Origin: Leptospiraceae bacterium
GTDB taxonomy: Bacteria; Spirochaetota; Leptospiria; Leptospirales; Leptospiraceae
Reading direction: 5' to 3'
DNA: 64,000 bases
Assembly (NCBI GenBank): GCA_022402465.1
Contig: JAKRSH010000043.1
Location: 1 to 64,000, forward strand
Shown: piece by piece, positions 28,181 through 36,929 of the stretch
Layout of the letters: each line of letters opens with the position of its first letter
Numbering within the stretch: position 1 is the stretch's first letter
Made by a program: the position numbers and the translations under genes
The notes under the pieces: generated by a model
Seen by the model: only the letters and a program-made list of their open reading frames with translations
Databases searched by the model: none
What the model was told of the DNA's origin: nothing

Positions 28181-29611
28181 ATGAAAATCTTCCATGCTAC
28201 AGCTGAATTTTTTCCTTACATCAAAATGGGCGGTTTATCAGACATGCTTTCTTCTTTATCTAAGCAACAATCTGAGACCCATGAAGTATGCGTGGCTCTG
28301 CCTCTAATTCGGAATGTAAAAGTAGAACCGGATTTTACTGGCAAAACTTTTTCAGCAATTCATCCAAACTCTATCCTTGGAGCTGAATCTTCCTTCATCC
28401 TACGTGATTCCCTTTTTAGAGAAGCAAAATATGGGAATGTTACCTTGTATTTTTTTGATTCCCCTTTGTTCAACTCTCTGGATAAAATATATGAAAACCC
28501 AGATGAACACTATAGGTTTGCTCTGTTTTCCTATGCCTGCTTTCATTTGAGTTTAAGTATAGAAGTTGACATTGTCCATTGCCATGATTGGCATACAGCA
28601 CTGACCACTTACTTTCATAGTTCTTCGACAATAGGACTTCCAACTATTTTTACCATCCACAACCTAGCCTACCAAGGTGATCACCCAGAGTATCTTTGTG
28701 GATTTCTCAAAGGAGAGCCCTTTTATTTAAATCTAGACATTTTGAAACACAATGGAAAGATCAACTATCTCAAGGGAGCAGTATCCGTCTCTAATCGGAT
28801 AACAACTGTCTCACCAGGTTATAGAGATGAAGTGCTTTGGGAACCAAATGGTTGTGGACTTTCCTATAATCTCAGGCAGAGAGGAAAAGATTTTCTGGGA
28901 ATCTTGAATGGAATTGATTATCAAGAGTGGAATCCAGCAAGTGATAATAACATAGATTATAACTTCGATTTGCTTACAGTTGCCCAAGGGAAAATTAAAA
29001 ATAAATCCGCTCTCTACAAAGAAATTAAAAGAGATATCAATCCAAGTCGCCCACTCATCGGGCTTATAGGTCGACTAACTTGGCAAAAGGGCTACAAAAC
29101 TTTTCTTGAGAGTTTTAAGAATAAAACAAATTTACCATTTTTCTATGTCTTTCTTGGATCAGGTGACCCTGAATTAGAAAATGAATTATTCTATCACAGT
29201 CACCATTCACTGGATAGATTGTTTTTTTACAAAGGCTATAGTGAGTCTTTTGCTAGAAAAATCGAAGCAAGTTCCGATTTTTTCTTAATGCCTTCTCTCT
29301 TTGAGCCATGTGGATTAAACCAATTGTATTCTCATGCCTATGGTAGCATACCCATTGTTAGTCGAGTTGGAGGTTTAAAGGATACTGTTATAGAAGATCC
29401 TTATGAGTTCTCCATGAATACTGGGCTTTTATTTGAGCCGGGCGACTATCATTCTTTAGATTATTCATTAGAAAGAGCAAATACTTTGTATAATAATTCT
29501 CAACAATTAATAGATATTCGTTCAAGAATTATGAAATTAGATTGGTCTTGGTCAAATAGATTTAAGGAATATACAACAGTATACAAATCTATGCTTGCAG
29601 AAAAATCATGA
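28181..29611 (+). CDS. glgA: Glycogen/starch synthase (GT5 family)
   Basis: 476 residues, normal size. It extends alpha-1,4-glucan from a nucleotide-glucose donor. The donor motif near the N-terminus reads KMGGLSDM in place of KTGGLADV, followed by HCHDWHTAL, TIHNLAYQG, GIDYQEWNP, GRLTWQKG and the C-terminal FEPCGLNQLYSHAYG, all GT5 landmarks. The changed KxGGL residue does not remove the Lys. It is divergent from PEPCK copy 2 and overlaps the antiporter gene by 4 nt, so the glucan and ion-transport genes are co-translated. Confidence 0.9.
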   Translation: MKIFHATAEFFPYIKMGGLSDMLSSLSKQQSETHEVCVALPLIRNVKVEPDFTGKTFSAIHPNSILGAESSFILRDSLFREAKYGNVTLYFFDSPLFNSLDKIYENPDEHYRFALFSYACFHLSLSIEVDIVHCHDWHTALTTYFHSSSTIGLPTIFTIHNLAYQGDHPEYLCGFLKGEPFYLNLDILKHNGKINYLKGAVSVSNRITTVSPGYRDEVLWEPNGCGLSYNLRQRGKDFLGILNGIDYQEWNPASDNNIDYNFDLLTVAQGKIKNKSALYKEIKRDINPSRPLIGLIGRLTWQKGYKTFLESFKNKTNLPFFYVFLGSGDPELENELFYHSHHSLDRLFFYKGYSESFARKIEASSDFFLMPSLFEPCGLNQLYSHAYGSIPIVSRVGGLKDTVIEDPYEFSMNTGLLFEPGDYHSLDYSLERANTLYNNSQQLIDIRSRIMKLDWSWSNRFKEYTTVYKSMLAEKS

Positions 29612-31635
29612 AGCCTAGAAATCTTTATCTTACAATTCTCGCAATTTTTATAGTATGCATTATTTTAGTTTATAACAAATCCTTAGAGCTTTTTCCCAAC
29701 AATCATGGTTTGGGAATCTTCTTCAATCTGAATACAGATTCTAAAGGATTCTTTATAGCGATAGAACACTCAATCAATGATTCCATAGGTAAATTGCTTT
29801 TACAAATTCTTGTAATTCTCTGTACGGCAAAAGCCTTAAGTTATTTACTGAGTTATTTTAAATCACCTTCCGTAATTGGGGAAATGATTAGTGGACTCTT
29901 ACTTGGTCCATCTTTTTTAGGACTGTTCTTTCCTGAGTTTTATCAATTTCTTTTTCCTGAAAGCTCATTAATCACTTTAAAATTGCTTAGCCAAATCGGT
30001 CTGATTCTTTTCATGTTTCTCATAGGCCTAGAAACAAACTGGAACAATTTGCATGGAAAATTACACTCTGCCATTGTTATTAGCCACGCATCAATTATAG
30101 TACCATTTATATTAGGTATTTTCCTTTCGGTGTATTTATTTGAAGAACTATCCCCCAACCATGTAAACTTCCTGGGATTTAGTTTATTTATTGGTATTGC
30201 AATGTCTATTACTGCTTTTCCCGTTCTTGCAAGAATCATCCAAGAAAAAAATCTAATGAATGAAAGATCTGGACTATTAGCAATCACTTCGGCGGCAGCT
30301 GATGATGTTACCGCTTGGCTTCTTCTCGCATTGATCATAGGAATCACAGCCTCTACAAGTGTGGTATCAGTTTTATTGAATCTACTTAGCATAGTAATCT
30401 TCTTAGTTTTATCTTTCACGATTGTTCGAAAGACCTTCTTAACTACATTTCAAAAATACCTTGATTACAAATTTCTACCTAAATTTTTATTCTTTAGTAT
30501 TTTAATTTGGCTTACTTTTTCATCCTTGTTCACTGAAATGATGGGAATTCATTCTCTCTTCGGTGCATTTGTTGCTGGAACTGTTCTCTCTCCCCACTTG
30601 AAAATACGGGAAAGAATTTTCTTGCGATTGGAAGATTTTTCTACAGTTTATTTGCTTCCTATTTTCTTTGCTTACTCTGGTCTTAAGACAGAGATAGGTT
30701 TATTAAACTCCTTTCACCTAATACTTCTTACAGGTCTCATTATTAGTGTTGCTATCCTTGGAAAATTCGGAGGCAGTTTCCTTACAGCAAGACTACTAGG
30801 TGAATCATGGAAGGACTCTTTGATAATAGGAGTCTTGATGAATACGAGAGGTCTTATGGAACTCGTTATACTGAATATAGGCTATGAACTTGGATTTATT
30901 GGCGCTGAGCTTTTTACTATGATGGTAATCATGGCTTTGGTTACAACCTTCATGACCTCACCTTTGATTTCTTTGATTCAGAAAATCTTTCAACCCAAGG
31001 AAGTTAATTTCGATAAAAGTTCGAATTTGAAAGATCCCAAAATCTTAATCTCCTTTGCAAGACCTTCAACAGGAATCAATCTAACTAAGCTGGTATTTTC
31101 TTTATTTCCTAATTCAATGATAGAATGCTTTCATGTAAATCAGAACTTTAACTTTGATATAGAGAAAGGGCAGAATGAAATGGCGGTCTTATATGAAAAT
31201 CTTCGCCTAATTTCTGAGAACGAAAATAAAAACATTGAATTCAAATATTCTCTTTCGGAATACTTTGAGACTGCTCTCTATGATGAGATCAAGACGTATC
31301 AGCCAGATTTACTTTTATTTGGATCTTCAAGCCAGGAGAATTGGAAAGAAATTTACAACCAGATTCCTAAGCGCTTCTTGTCAAATCCCGATTTTAACCT
31401 TGCAGTATTTGTTGGTGAGCTTAGGGATACGATTCCAAAATTTTATTTCGATAAAAAAGATACAAAACTCGTTTCTATTCTCAAAGAATGGAATTTTAAT
31501 TTCAATCATATGCAAGAAATTAATCTAGACTTAGGAATTCTCTCTGAAGAATCTATAATCCTAAAATCGTTTCATGAATCAGAAGAACTCATTCTAGGTA
31601 AGGGCAATTATCTTATCCTAGTTAGCCAAAAATAA
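29608..31635 (+). CDS. CPA2-type cation:proton antiporter with soluble C-terminal domain
   Basis: 675 residues. After an N-terminal membrane segment and a short outside loop, about 12 segments (about 65-460) form a Na+/H+ exchanger domain with LFMFLIGLETNW, SITAFPVLARI, the ion-site AAADDVTAWL and MNTRGLMELVILN. The last 200 residues are soluble and look like a UspA-type fold. KefB/NapA-type proteins exchange K+ or Na+ for protons. The ATG overlaps the glgA stop. Ion specificity is not decided. Confidence 0.88.
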   Translation: MKPRNLYLTILAIFIVCIILVYNKSLELFPNNHGLGIFFNLNTDSKGFFIAIEHSINDSIGKLLLQILVILCTAKALSYLLSYFKSPSVIGEMISGLLLGPSFLGLFFPEFYQFLFPESSLITLKLLSQIGLILFMFLIGLETNWNNLHGKLHSAIVISHASIIVPFILGIFLSVYLFEELSPNHVNFLGFSLFIGIAMSITAFPVLARIIQEKNLMNERSGLLAITSAAADDVTAWLLLALIIGITASTSVVSVLLNLLSIVIFLVLSFTIVRKTFLTTFQKYLDYKFLPKFLFFSILIWLTFSSLFTEMMGIHSLFGAFVAGTVLSPHLKIRERIFLRLEDFSTVYLLPIFFAYSGLKTEIGLLNSFHLILLTGLIISVAILGKFGGSFLTARLLGESWKDSLIIGVLMNTRGLMELVILNIGYELGFIGAELFTMMVIMALVTTFMTSPLISLIQKIFQPKEVNFDKSSNLKDPKILISFARPSTGINLTKLVFSLFPNSMIECFHVNQNFNFDIEKGQNEMAVLYENLRLISENENKNIEFKYSLSEYFETALYDEIKTYQPDLLLFGSSSQENWKEIYNQIPKRFLSNPDFNLAVFVGELRDTIPKFYFDKKDTKLVSILKEWNFNFNHMQEINLDLGILSEESIILKSFHESEELILGKGNYLILVSQK

Positions 31636-31663
31636 ATCAGTAACAATTTCCAAAATAACTCCT

Positions 31664-32413
31664 TTAGACTTCTAATTTGCTAGGACAAAGCTTAGACAAT
31701 TTGCACTCACCACACTTGGGTCGATTTGCTATGCAAGTTTTCCTTCCATGAAAGATCAAATAAAGAGAAAGAGCATCCCAATATTTTTTGGGAACTTTTT
31801 CCATAATCTCTTTTTCTATGCGAATGGGATCCTTAAATTGACTTAGCCCCAAGAGAAAGGTAATCCGCCTAACATGCGTATCAACTACAAAGCCCTCTAC
31901 AATACCATAAACTTCCGAGAGAACAACATTTGCTGTTTTGCGGCCGAAGCCTGGGAGCTTAGTCATCTCATCTAAGGTCTTGGGTAAGATGGAATGGAAC
32001 TCATGAAAAAGCATTTTTGCAAAACCAACTATCGACTTAGCTTTGTTATGATAGAATCCTGTTGAGAAAATATAAGGCTCTATATCAATTGGCTTTGCTT
32101 TAGCAAAACTTTCTAAACTTGTGAAGGCAGAAAATAAGGCAGGAGTTACTTGGTTGACTCTTTCGTCTGTACACTGAGCTGAAAGAATGACAGCGATGCA
32201 GAGTTCATAGTCTTTACTGTATGTAAGAGGAGTTTCAACCTTACCAAATTCTTTAGTTAAGATTTTATAAATTGATTGAACGTGGGATTTGTAATCTTGT
32301 ATTCTCTCCCAAGGTTCTCCAATCGAATCAGGTTTCTGAGAGATTGAATTAGCCTTGGGATTGCTAGAGGGTTTTCTTAAGGAATTATTTCGCTGCGACT
32401 TCTTTCTTAACAC
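31664..32413 (-). CDS. nth: Endonuclease III
   Basis: 249 residues. This DNA glycosylase/lyase removes oxidised pyrimidines. The helix-hairpin-helix [13 protein letters not shown] carries the catalytic Lys, VDTHV the catalytic Asp, and the iron-sulphur motif CX6CX2CX5C is complete at the C-terminus ([17 protein letters not shown]). The reading gives an N-terminal extension of about 45 basic residues relative to E. coli Nth and a 29-nt overlap with rpmB; a later non-ATG start is possible. Confidence 0.93.
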   Translation of the reverse strand: MLRKKSQRNNSLRKPSSNPKANSISQKPDSIGEPWERIQDYKSHVQSIYKILTKEFGKVETPLTYSKDYELCIAVILSAQCTDERVNQVTPALFSAFTSLESFAKAKPIDIEPYIFSTGFYHNKAKSIVGFAKMLFHEFHSILPKTLDEMTKLPGFGRKTANVVLSEVYGIVEGFVVDTHVRRITFLLGLSQFKDPIRIEKEIMEKVPKKYWDALSLYLIFHGRKTCIANRPKCGECKLSKLCPSKLEV

Positions 32414-32666
32414 CTACAAACTTCTTAGGCGCAATCGCAGATAAGCTACCACCATTGTCTAGGATAGCAGCCTTGAGACCTTTCTTCTTAAGAGTTCTCA
32501 ATGCACGAGTTGAAATCTTAACAGACACATAACGATTCTCATCTTCTAAGAAAATTCTCTTGGAAACAACATTTACTTTCCAAATTCTTCTAGTTTTCTT
32601 ATGAGAATGGGATACACTATTTCCTGCTTTGGTTCCCTTACCTGTTACGATACACTTTCTAGCCAT
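32385..32666 (-). CDS. rpmB: Ribosomal protein L28
   Basis: 93 residues from the ATG at 32666. Opening [21 protein letters not shown] is the standard L28 N-terminus, and GAGGA-like ATCGAGGAAAAT precedes it. The open frame extends 11 codons further, but no L28 begins there. It is a large-subunit protein. Its 3' end overlaps the predicted start of nth. Confidence 0.95.
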   Translation of the reverse strand: MARKCIVTGKGTKAGNSVSHSHKKTRRIWKVNVVSKRIFLEDENRYVSVKISTRALRTLKKKGLKAAILDNGGSLSAIAPKKFVGVKKEVAAK

Positions 32667-32712
32667 ATTTTCCTCGATTTGTCCAATTTTCCCCATCATA
32701 AGATAGGGTCAA

Positions 32713-33519
32713 TTAAAAGTGAATGTTTTCCTTGAGAAACGTGAAGGCATCTTCGGCACTATCCGCATAATGAAATAGCTTTAAATCTTCCTTCTGGATG
32801 AGACCATAGTCAACCAACATCTCAAAATGGATCATCTTTTTCCAGAAATTTGAATTGTACAGCACTATGGGGATCTTGGAAATTTTGTGGGTTTGAACTA
32901 AAGTCAATGCCTCAAAGAGTTCATCCATGGTTCCAAATCCACCAGGAAACGCTACCATTCCTCTACAAAGCTTGATAAACCAATACTTTCTCATAAAAAA
33001 ATACTTAAAACGAAAAGACATTTCTGGATCCGCATAAGGATTGGTGCCTTGCTCATAAGGAAGTTGGATATTGAGTGCAAGACTTTTGAAACCAGCTTCC
33101 TTGGCTCCTCTATTTCCCGCTTCCATGATGCCTGGACCTCCTCCTGTACAAACAACAAGTTTCCTTGGACCATTACTTACTGGGAGATTCTCACCCCACT
33201 CGCTGATTTTCTTGGCAAATTCTTGGGCATCCTTGTAGGAATTTAAGAGAGACTTTTTGTTCTGCCAAATTCTTTCCGCATCAGGTGAAGATCTGGATAG
33301 AATGATCTGCTCTTCTTTGGCTACTTCTTCTGGACTGGGAATCCTTGCGGAACCAAAAAGAACAATAGTATCTGTGATTTTCCATTTTTTTATTTGGTCT
33401 CGTGGATAGATCCATTCACTTAGAACTCTTATGGGAAATGCTTGGTTTGAATTTAAAAATTCTGAATTCTCAAAAATTAGGTCTTTCATCTTTGTTCCAA
33501 AATCTATTTTACTTTTCAA
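32713..33519 (-). CDS. LOG-family (TIGR00730-like) Rossmann-fold protein
   Basis: 268 residues. The motifs CTGGGPGIMEAGNRGA and FPGGFGTMDELFE are the signature of LOG/lysine-decarboxylase-like nucleotide 5'-monophosphate phosphoribohydrolases. Such enzymes split nucleoside monophosphates into base and ribose 5-phosphate; in plants they make active cytokinin. An N-terminal region of about 90 residues precedes the core. It lies just upstream of rpmB and nth on the same strand. Confidence 0.88.
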   Translation of the reverse strand: MKSKIDFGTKMKDLIFENSEFLNSNQAFPIRVLSEWIYPRDQIKKWKITDTIVLFGSARIPSPEEVAKEEQIILSRSSPDAERIWQNKKSLLNSYKDAQEFAKKISEWGENLPVSNGPRKLVVCTGGGPGIMEAGNRGAKEAGFKSLALNIQLPYEQGTNPYADPEMSFRFKYFFMRKYWFIKLCRGMVAFPGGFGTMDELFEALTLVQTHKISKIPIVLYNSNFWKKMIHFEMLVDYGLIQKEDLKLFHYADSAEDAFTFLKENIHF

Positions 33520-33611
33520 TCCAGCATTAGAAAAATCTAGATTCCAAATAAGAATTTTATTTTTTTATAGCTAGTAGGACTAAATAAAAGTAGTATAGAC
33601 CTGACAATAAA

Positions 33612-34664
33612 ATGAATCAATTGGCACAAAAATGGGAAAGCTTAAGAATACTTTGGAAATCAAAACTGCAATTTATCTTTAGAGCAAGATCCTTCACTTG
33701 GACAGTTCAATCAGCCTATTTGCCGCTTCCTAAGGCTAAAATCCCAGACCTTTGGGAAGAATTTTACCCCAAATCCTCTAAGCGTAGACAAATTCCAGTT
33801 TGGTGGGATAAATTTTTTTTAAACTCTTATACAATACGTTTCGAACAAGCTGTTGCAGCACATTCATTTCTTGAAGTAAGCTATGAGTGGAAATCTAAGT
33901 CGGGAATTCTTGCCCTGCTTTTTTCTTTCTCGCAAAAGTATATGGCCTCCGAGGAACAAAGATGGAATGAAATACTTTCAGAATTTTCCGATTACAGTAA
34001 AAATCCAAGAGCCTGGAACCTCTACCTTCGATTTCCACTCTTCAGGAAGAATTTATTTCCTGCCAATGACTTTGAGTTTGACTGGTGCCTGGTGTGGAGT
34101 ACTCAAATACCTTTTGCATTTGCGAAAGAATTTCCTCTTGGTGAGGCAATCCCAGCAAGCTTTGAGAAGTCAGATGCAAGATTAACAATTCTACACTGCC
34201 ATTTAACAAAAGCAAAATACCATCTATATGAAGAAAATTTTGAAACTAATGTTTGGTTGAGGGATTATTTTCTCGAAGTACAAAGCAAGGATAGTGCACA
34301 AGAATCAACAAAATCCTTCCTTTATGTGGGAAGTGATTATTCTCATCTTGAAATTGAAAAAAAATGTACTGGCATGAAACTCTACAGAAAGAAACTAAAC
34401 TTGGATATAAGAATACAATTTAACAATCCTTCAGCACAAATAACATTTAAAGAACAAACAAACTCAGTACAATCTTGGCACCAAAGCAAGATTCAATTGA
34501 ATCCAGGTTCAAGACTATCAACAAGAAATAAAGTTCTGAGATCTACGGAATTTCAACCAAAAGAAAACAATTATATATTTCTTATAACAAAGGGAACCTA
34601 TAATTTAGATCCAAAACTTATGGATCTAAATCCAATAGATTTCCATGGATCAGGCTTTATCTAA
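33612..34664 (+). CDS. Hypothetical protein, aromatic-rich
   Basis: 350 residues, rich in Trp, Phe and Tyr, no signal peptide or membrane segment. Segments such as RARSFTWTVQSAYLPLPKAKIP and FPLFRKNLFPANDFEFDWCLVW have no match I know. It shares its last bases with the stop of the convergent small HTH gene. Real gene by length and composition; function unknown. Confidence 0.7.
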   Translation: MNQLAQKWESLRILWKSKLQFIFRARSFTWTVQSAYLPLPKAKIPDLWEEFYPKSSKRRQIPVWWDKFFLNSYTIRFEQAVAAHSFLEVSYEWKSKSGILALLFSFSQKYMASEEQRWNEILSEFSDYSKNPRAWNLYLRFPLFRKNLFPANDFEFDWCLVWSTQIPFAFAKEFPLGEAIPASFEKSDARLTILHCHLTKAKYHLYEENFETNVWLRDYFLEVQSKDSAQESTKSFLYVGSDYSHLEIEKKCTGMKLYRKKLNLDIRIQFNNPSAQITFKEQTNSVQSWHQSKIQLNPGSRLSTRNKVLRSTEFQPKENNYIFLITKGTYNLDPKLMDLNPIDFHGSGFI

Positions 34665-34669
34665 GCCTG
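34651..34669. terminator. 7-bp hairpin spanning two convergent stop codons
   Basis: CAGGCTT (34651-34657) and AAGCCTG (34663-34669) are exact reverse complements with a 5-nt loop. The two facing genes end inside it. There is no T-run, so it may work as a bidirectional barrier rather than a textbook terminator. Confidence 0.45.
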
Positions 34670-34873
34670 TCTTCCTGGCTTCCACTTTTTAGCAAAATCA
34701 TCAATAATTACAAAACGAGAATTTTTACCTAAGGTAACCTCATTTAGCTTCTTTTCTTGCAGAGCACGGTAAACAGAAGTTCTGCTTGTATTCTTTTTTT
34801 CAGCGAAATATTTTATTTCCAAAATATTTTTACTAATTTCTTTGATTGATTTTGATATTTGTTCTGTGCTCAT
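34661..34873 (-). CDS. Small helix-turn-helix DNA-binding protein
   Basis: 70 residues. The central KYFAEKKNTSRTSVYRALQEKK looks like a helix-turn-helix, followed by a short wing (VTLGKNSRFVIIDDFAKKW), as in excisionase/MerR-type small regulators. AAAGG precedes the ATG by 5 nt. No integrase or phage gene is nearby, so a mobile origin is not supported. Its targets are unknown. Confidence 0.7.
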   Translation of the reverse strand: MSTEQISKSIKEISKNILEIKYFAEKKNTSRTSVYRALQEKKLNEVTLGKNSRFVIIDDFAKKWKPGRQA

Positions 34874-34914
34874 TGTTGCCTTTCTTTTTCAATAATATAC
34901 TAATACTTTACTTG

Positions 34915-35919
34915 TTATTTCTTTGACCTTAACTGTAAAGAAATTTGGAAAAAAAAATGATTTTTTCGAAATTTTCTTTCTGTATATTTGAAATACACTT
35001 TTTCAAAGTTCCCAGGAGTTAACATAGGCTCTATTGCAATAGATTCTCTGTTACTTGGTGTATAAATTTGGCAAAATGGAAATAATTTATTCGTATTGCT
35101 AGAGAATGATTCAATGGTTAAAGCGTACGGATGTTCAGGATGGTACAAGGAAATGGATAAACCCTCCGGAAAGTAGTAAAGATGATCCAAAGAAAGAAAT
35201 TTCAATGGTACAGTCTTTACATTAACATAAGGAAGTGTTTCAATCTGTCCAAAATTATCCATGATGGGAAAGCAATTTTGATCTAAGGGTATATTTTTCA
35301 CTCTTCCATGAAACTCTAAGACCCAATCATCTACCTTCCCATGAGGAAGTTGAAAGTACGGATGGTATCCTAAAGAATAATCCCAATTATTTGGATCTTG
35401 GTTTAAGATTTTTGTCTCTACGATCAAAGATGAATCTCTAAGTGTAAAACTTTGTTCCAATTGACACTTTCTATGCTGAACGGGGTCTAGGTAATCTAAA
35501 CAGAAGGAATTTGGACTTTTTGTACTCCTCCAAGGGCTACTAGATATACTTCCATGGAGTGGGAAACCATTTCCATCCAAGGTAAGAGGGAAATTCTCCG
35601 AAGAAGCAATTAATTTTAGTTCATTCTGTTCTATAAAACTATTGGGCCACATTCGATTCACCCATGGAAACATGCAGAAATTTCCAGATGAGAAAAAATC
35701 CTTATCCTCTTTATAACCTTGGATGACTGAAATAGATTTCTCACCTTGTATTTGATCTGGAATGGGAAGAACGAGTTCTGTCCACTGGCAGCCTAGTTCT
35801 GGTAGAAAGGAAAAATAGGAATTCTCTGTTCTAAGTGTAGTCGAAATTCTCATCCTTGATTGGACTAAGGACCAATACTGTTTTTCAATTTCTATGCAAA
35901 AAAGATTGAAGCCTACCAA
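34915..35919 (-). CDS. Aldose 1-epimerase-like protein
   Basis: 334 residues. The galactose-mutarotase fold is suggested by FPWVNRMWPN, LDGNGFPLHGS, SLGYHPYFQLP with its His, and IAIEPMLTPGN with the acid/base Glu position. These enzymes interconvert sugar anomers. The reading starts with TTG at 35919, one nt after an AGGGAG ribosome site, which is very tight; the ATG at 35853 is an alternative. It is divergent from sppA with a 20-bp gap. Confidence 0.75.
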   Translation of the reverse strand: MVGFNLFCIEIEKQYWSLVQSRMRISTTLRTENSYFSFLPELGCQWTELVLPIPDQIQGEKSISVIQGYKEDKDFFSSGNFCMFPWVNRMWPNSFIEQNELKLIASSENFPLTLDGNGFPLHGSISSSPWRSTKSPNSFCLDYLDPVQHRKCQLEQSFTLRDSSLIVETKILNQDPNNWDYSLGYHPYFQLPHGKVDDWVLEFHGRVKNIPLDQNCFPIMDNFGQIETLPYVNVKTVPLKFLSLDHLYYFPEGLSISLYHPEHPYALTIESFSSNTNKLFPFCQIYTPSNRESIAIEPMLTPGNFEKVYFKYTERKFRKNHFFFQISLQLRSKK

Positions 35920-35939
35920 TCTCCCTTTAAAACGGAATT

Positions 35940-36929
35940 ATGACATCAATTCGCAACTTCTCTCTTTCCTTAATTGTTTTTTTTAGCCTTAATTTATACA
36001 GTTGTATCTCCTTCTTTTCAGTTCTTCCTATTGGGAAATCAGGCTTCCCCAACCTGGAGGAAGTGGTCATCCAAGGAAAGGATGATGATAAAATTGCTAT
36101 GATTTCCATAGACGGGGTCATTTCGGATGAGACTCGAGAAAGCTTTTTTGGAGTAAAATCTGAATCTCCGATTTCTGTAATCAAAGAAAATTTGAAACGT
36201 GCCCAAGCAGACAAAGATGTCAAAGCCGTAATCTTAAAAGTAAATTCACCCGGAGGAACAGTAACTGCCTCTGATATTATCTACCACGAGATCATGGAAT
36301 TCCGCCGGATATCCAACAAACCAGTTATGACTATTTTTGTAGATGTGGGAGCAAGTGGAGCTTATTATCTTGCTATGGCGACTGATATAGTTGCAGCACA
36401 CCCAACAAGCGTTACTGGATCTATAGGAGTTGTACTACAAGGTTTTAATGTAAAAGATGGTTTAGATAAGATAGGAGTAAAAGACCAATCAATTACTTCT
36501 GGAAGTAACAAAGCAATAGGCTCACCCTTCCAAGAGTTAAGCCCTGAACAAAGATCTATACTGCAAGGAATTGTAAACAGTATGTATGATAGATTCTTTT
36601 CCGTTGTTAAAAAAGGTAGACCTAAAATGACAGAAGCAGAGTTGAAACCTCTCTGCGATGGAAGAATCTTTACAGGCGTACAAGCAAAGAAATTGGGTCT
36701 TGTCGACCATGTAGGTTATTTTGAAGAATTGGTTCCAGAGTTAATCAAGCATGGAAATTATGTTAAACGACCAAACAATGACCAACCTAAAATCATTACC
36801 TACACCAGAGGATCTGGAAAAGTTGAGAATATCTACCAGGCAAATATTGACCCATCTAAAGAAAACCTTTTAGAGAAGATAGTTGCCCCAAGTTCAACTG
36901 CCAAATTTTTCTATCTTTGGAGTTTGTAA
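35940..36929 (+). CDS. sppA: Signal peptide peptidase SppA
   Basis: 329 residues, the short single-domain form. Nucleophile Ser139 lies in GASGAYYLAM and the general base Lys191 in GSNKAIGSP, the serine-lysine dyad of SppA. The enzyme cleaves remnant signal peptides in the membrane. The N-terminus has one hydrophobic segment ending LYSC, which could be a lipobox, so it may be a lipoprotein or a membrane-anchored protein. The MBOAT gene follows directly with a TTG start after the stop. Confidence 0.9.
   Translation: MTSIRNFSLSLIVFFSLNLYSCISFFSVLPIGKSGFPNLEEVVIQGKDDDKIAMISIDGVISDETRESFFGVKSESPISVIKENLKRAQADKDVKAVILKVNSPGGTVTASDIIYHEIMEFRRISNKPVMTIFVDVGASGAYYLAMATDIVAAHPTSVTGSIGVVLQGFNVKDGLDKIGVKDQSITSGSNKAIGSPFQELSPEQRSILQGIVNSMYDRFFSVVKKGRPKMTEAELKPLCDGRIFTGVQAKKLGLVDHVGYFEELVPELIKHGNYVKRPNNDQPKIITYTRGSGKVENIYQANIDPSKENLLEKIVAPSSTAKFFYLWSL

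Noticed and set aside
32667-32699. 11 extra codons before ribosomal protein L28
   Set aside because: L28 starts MARKC; GAGGA lies just before that ATG.
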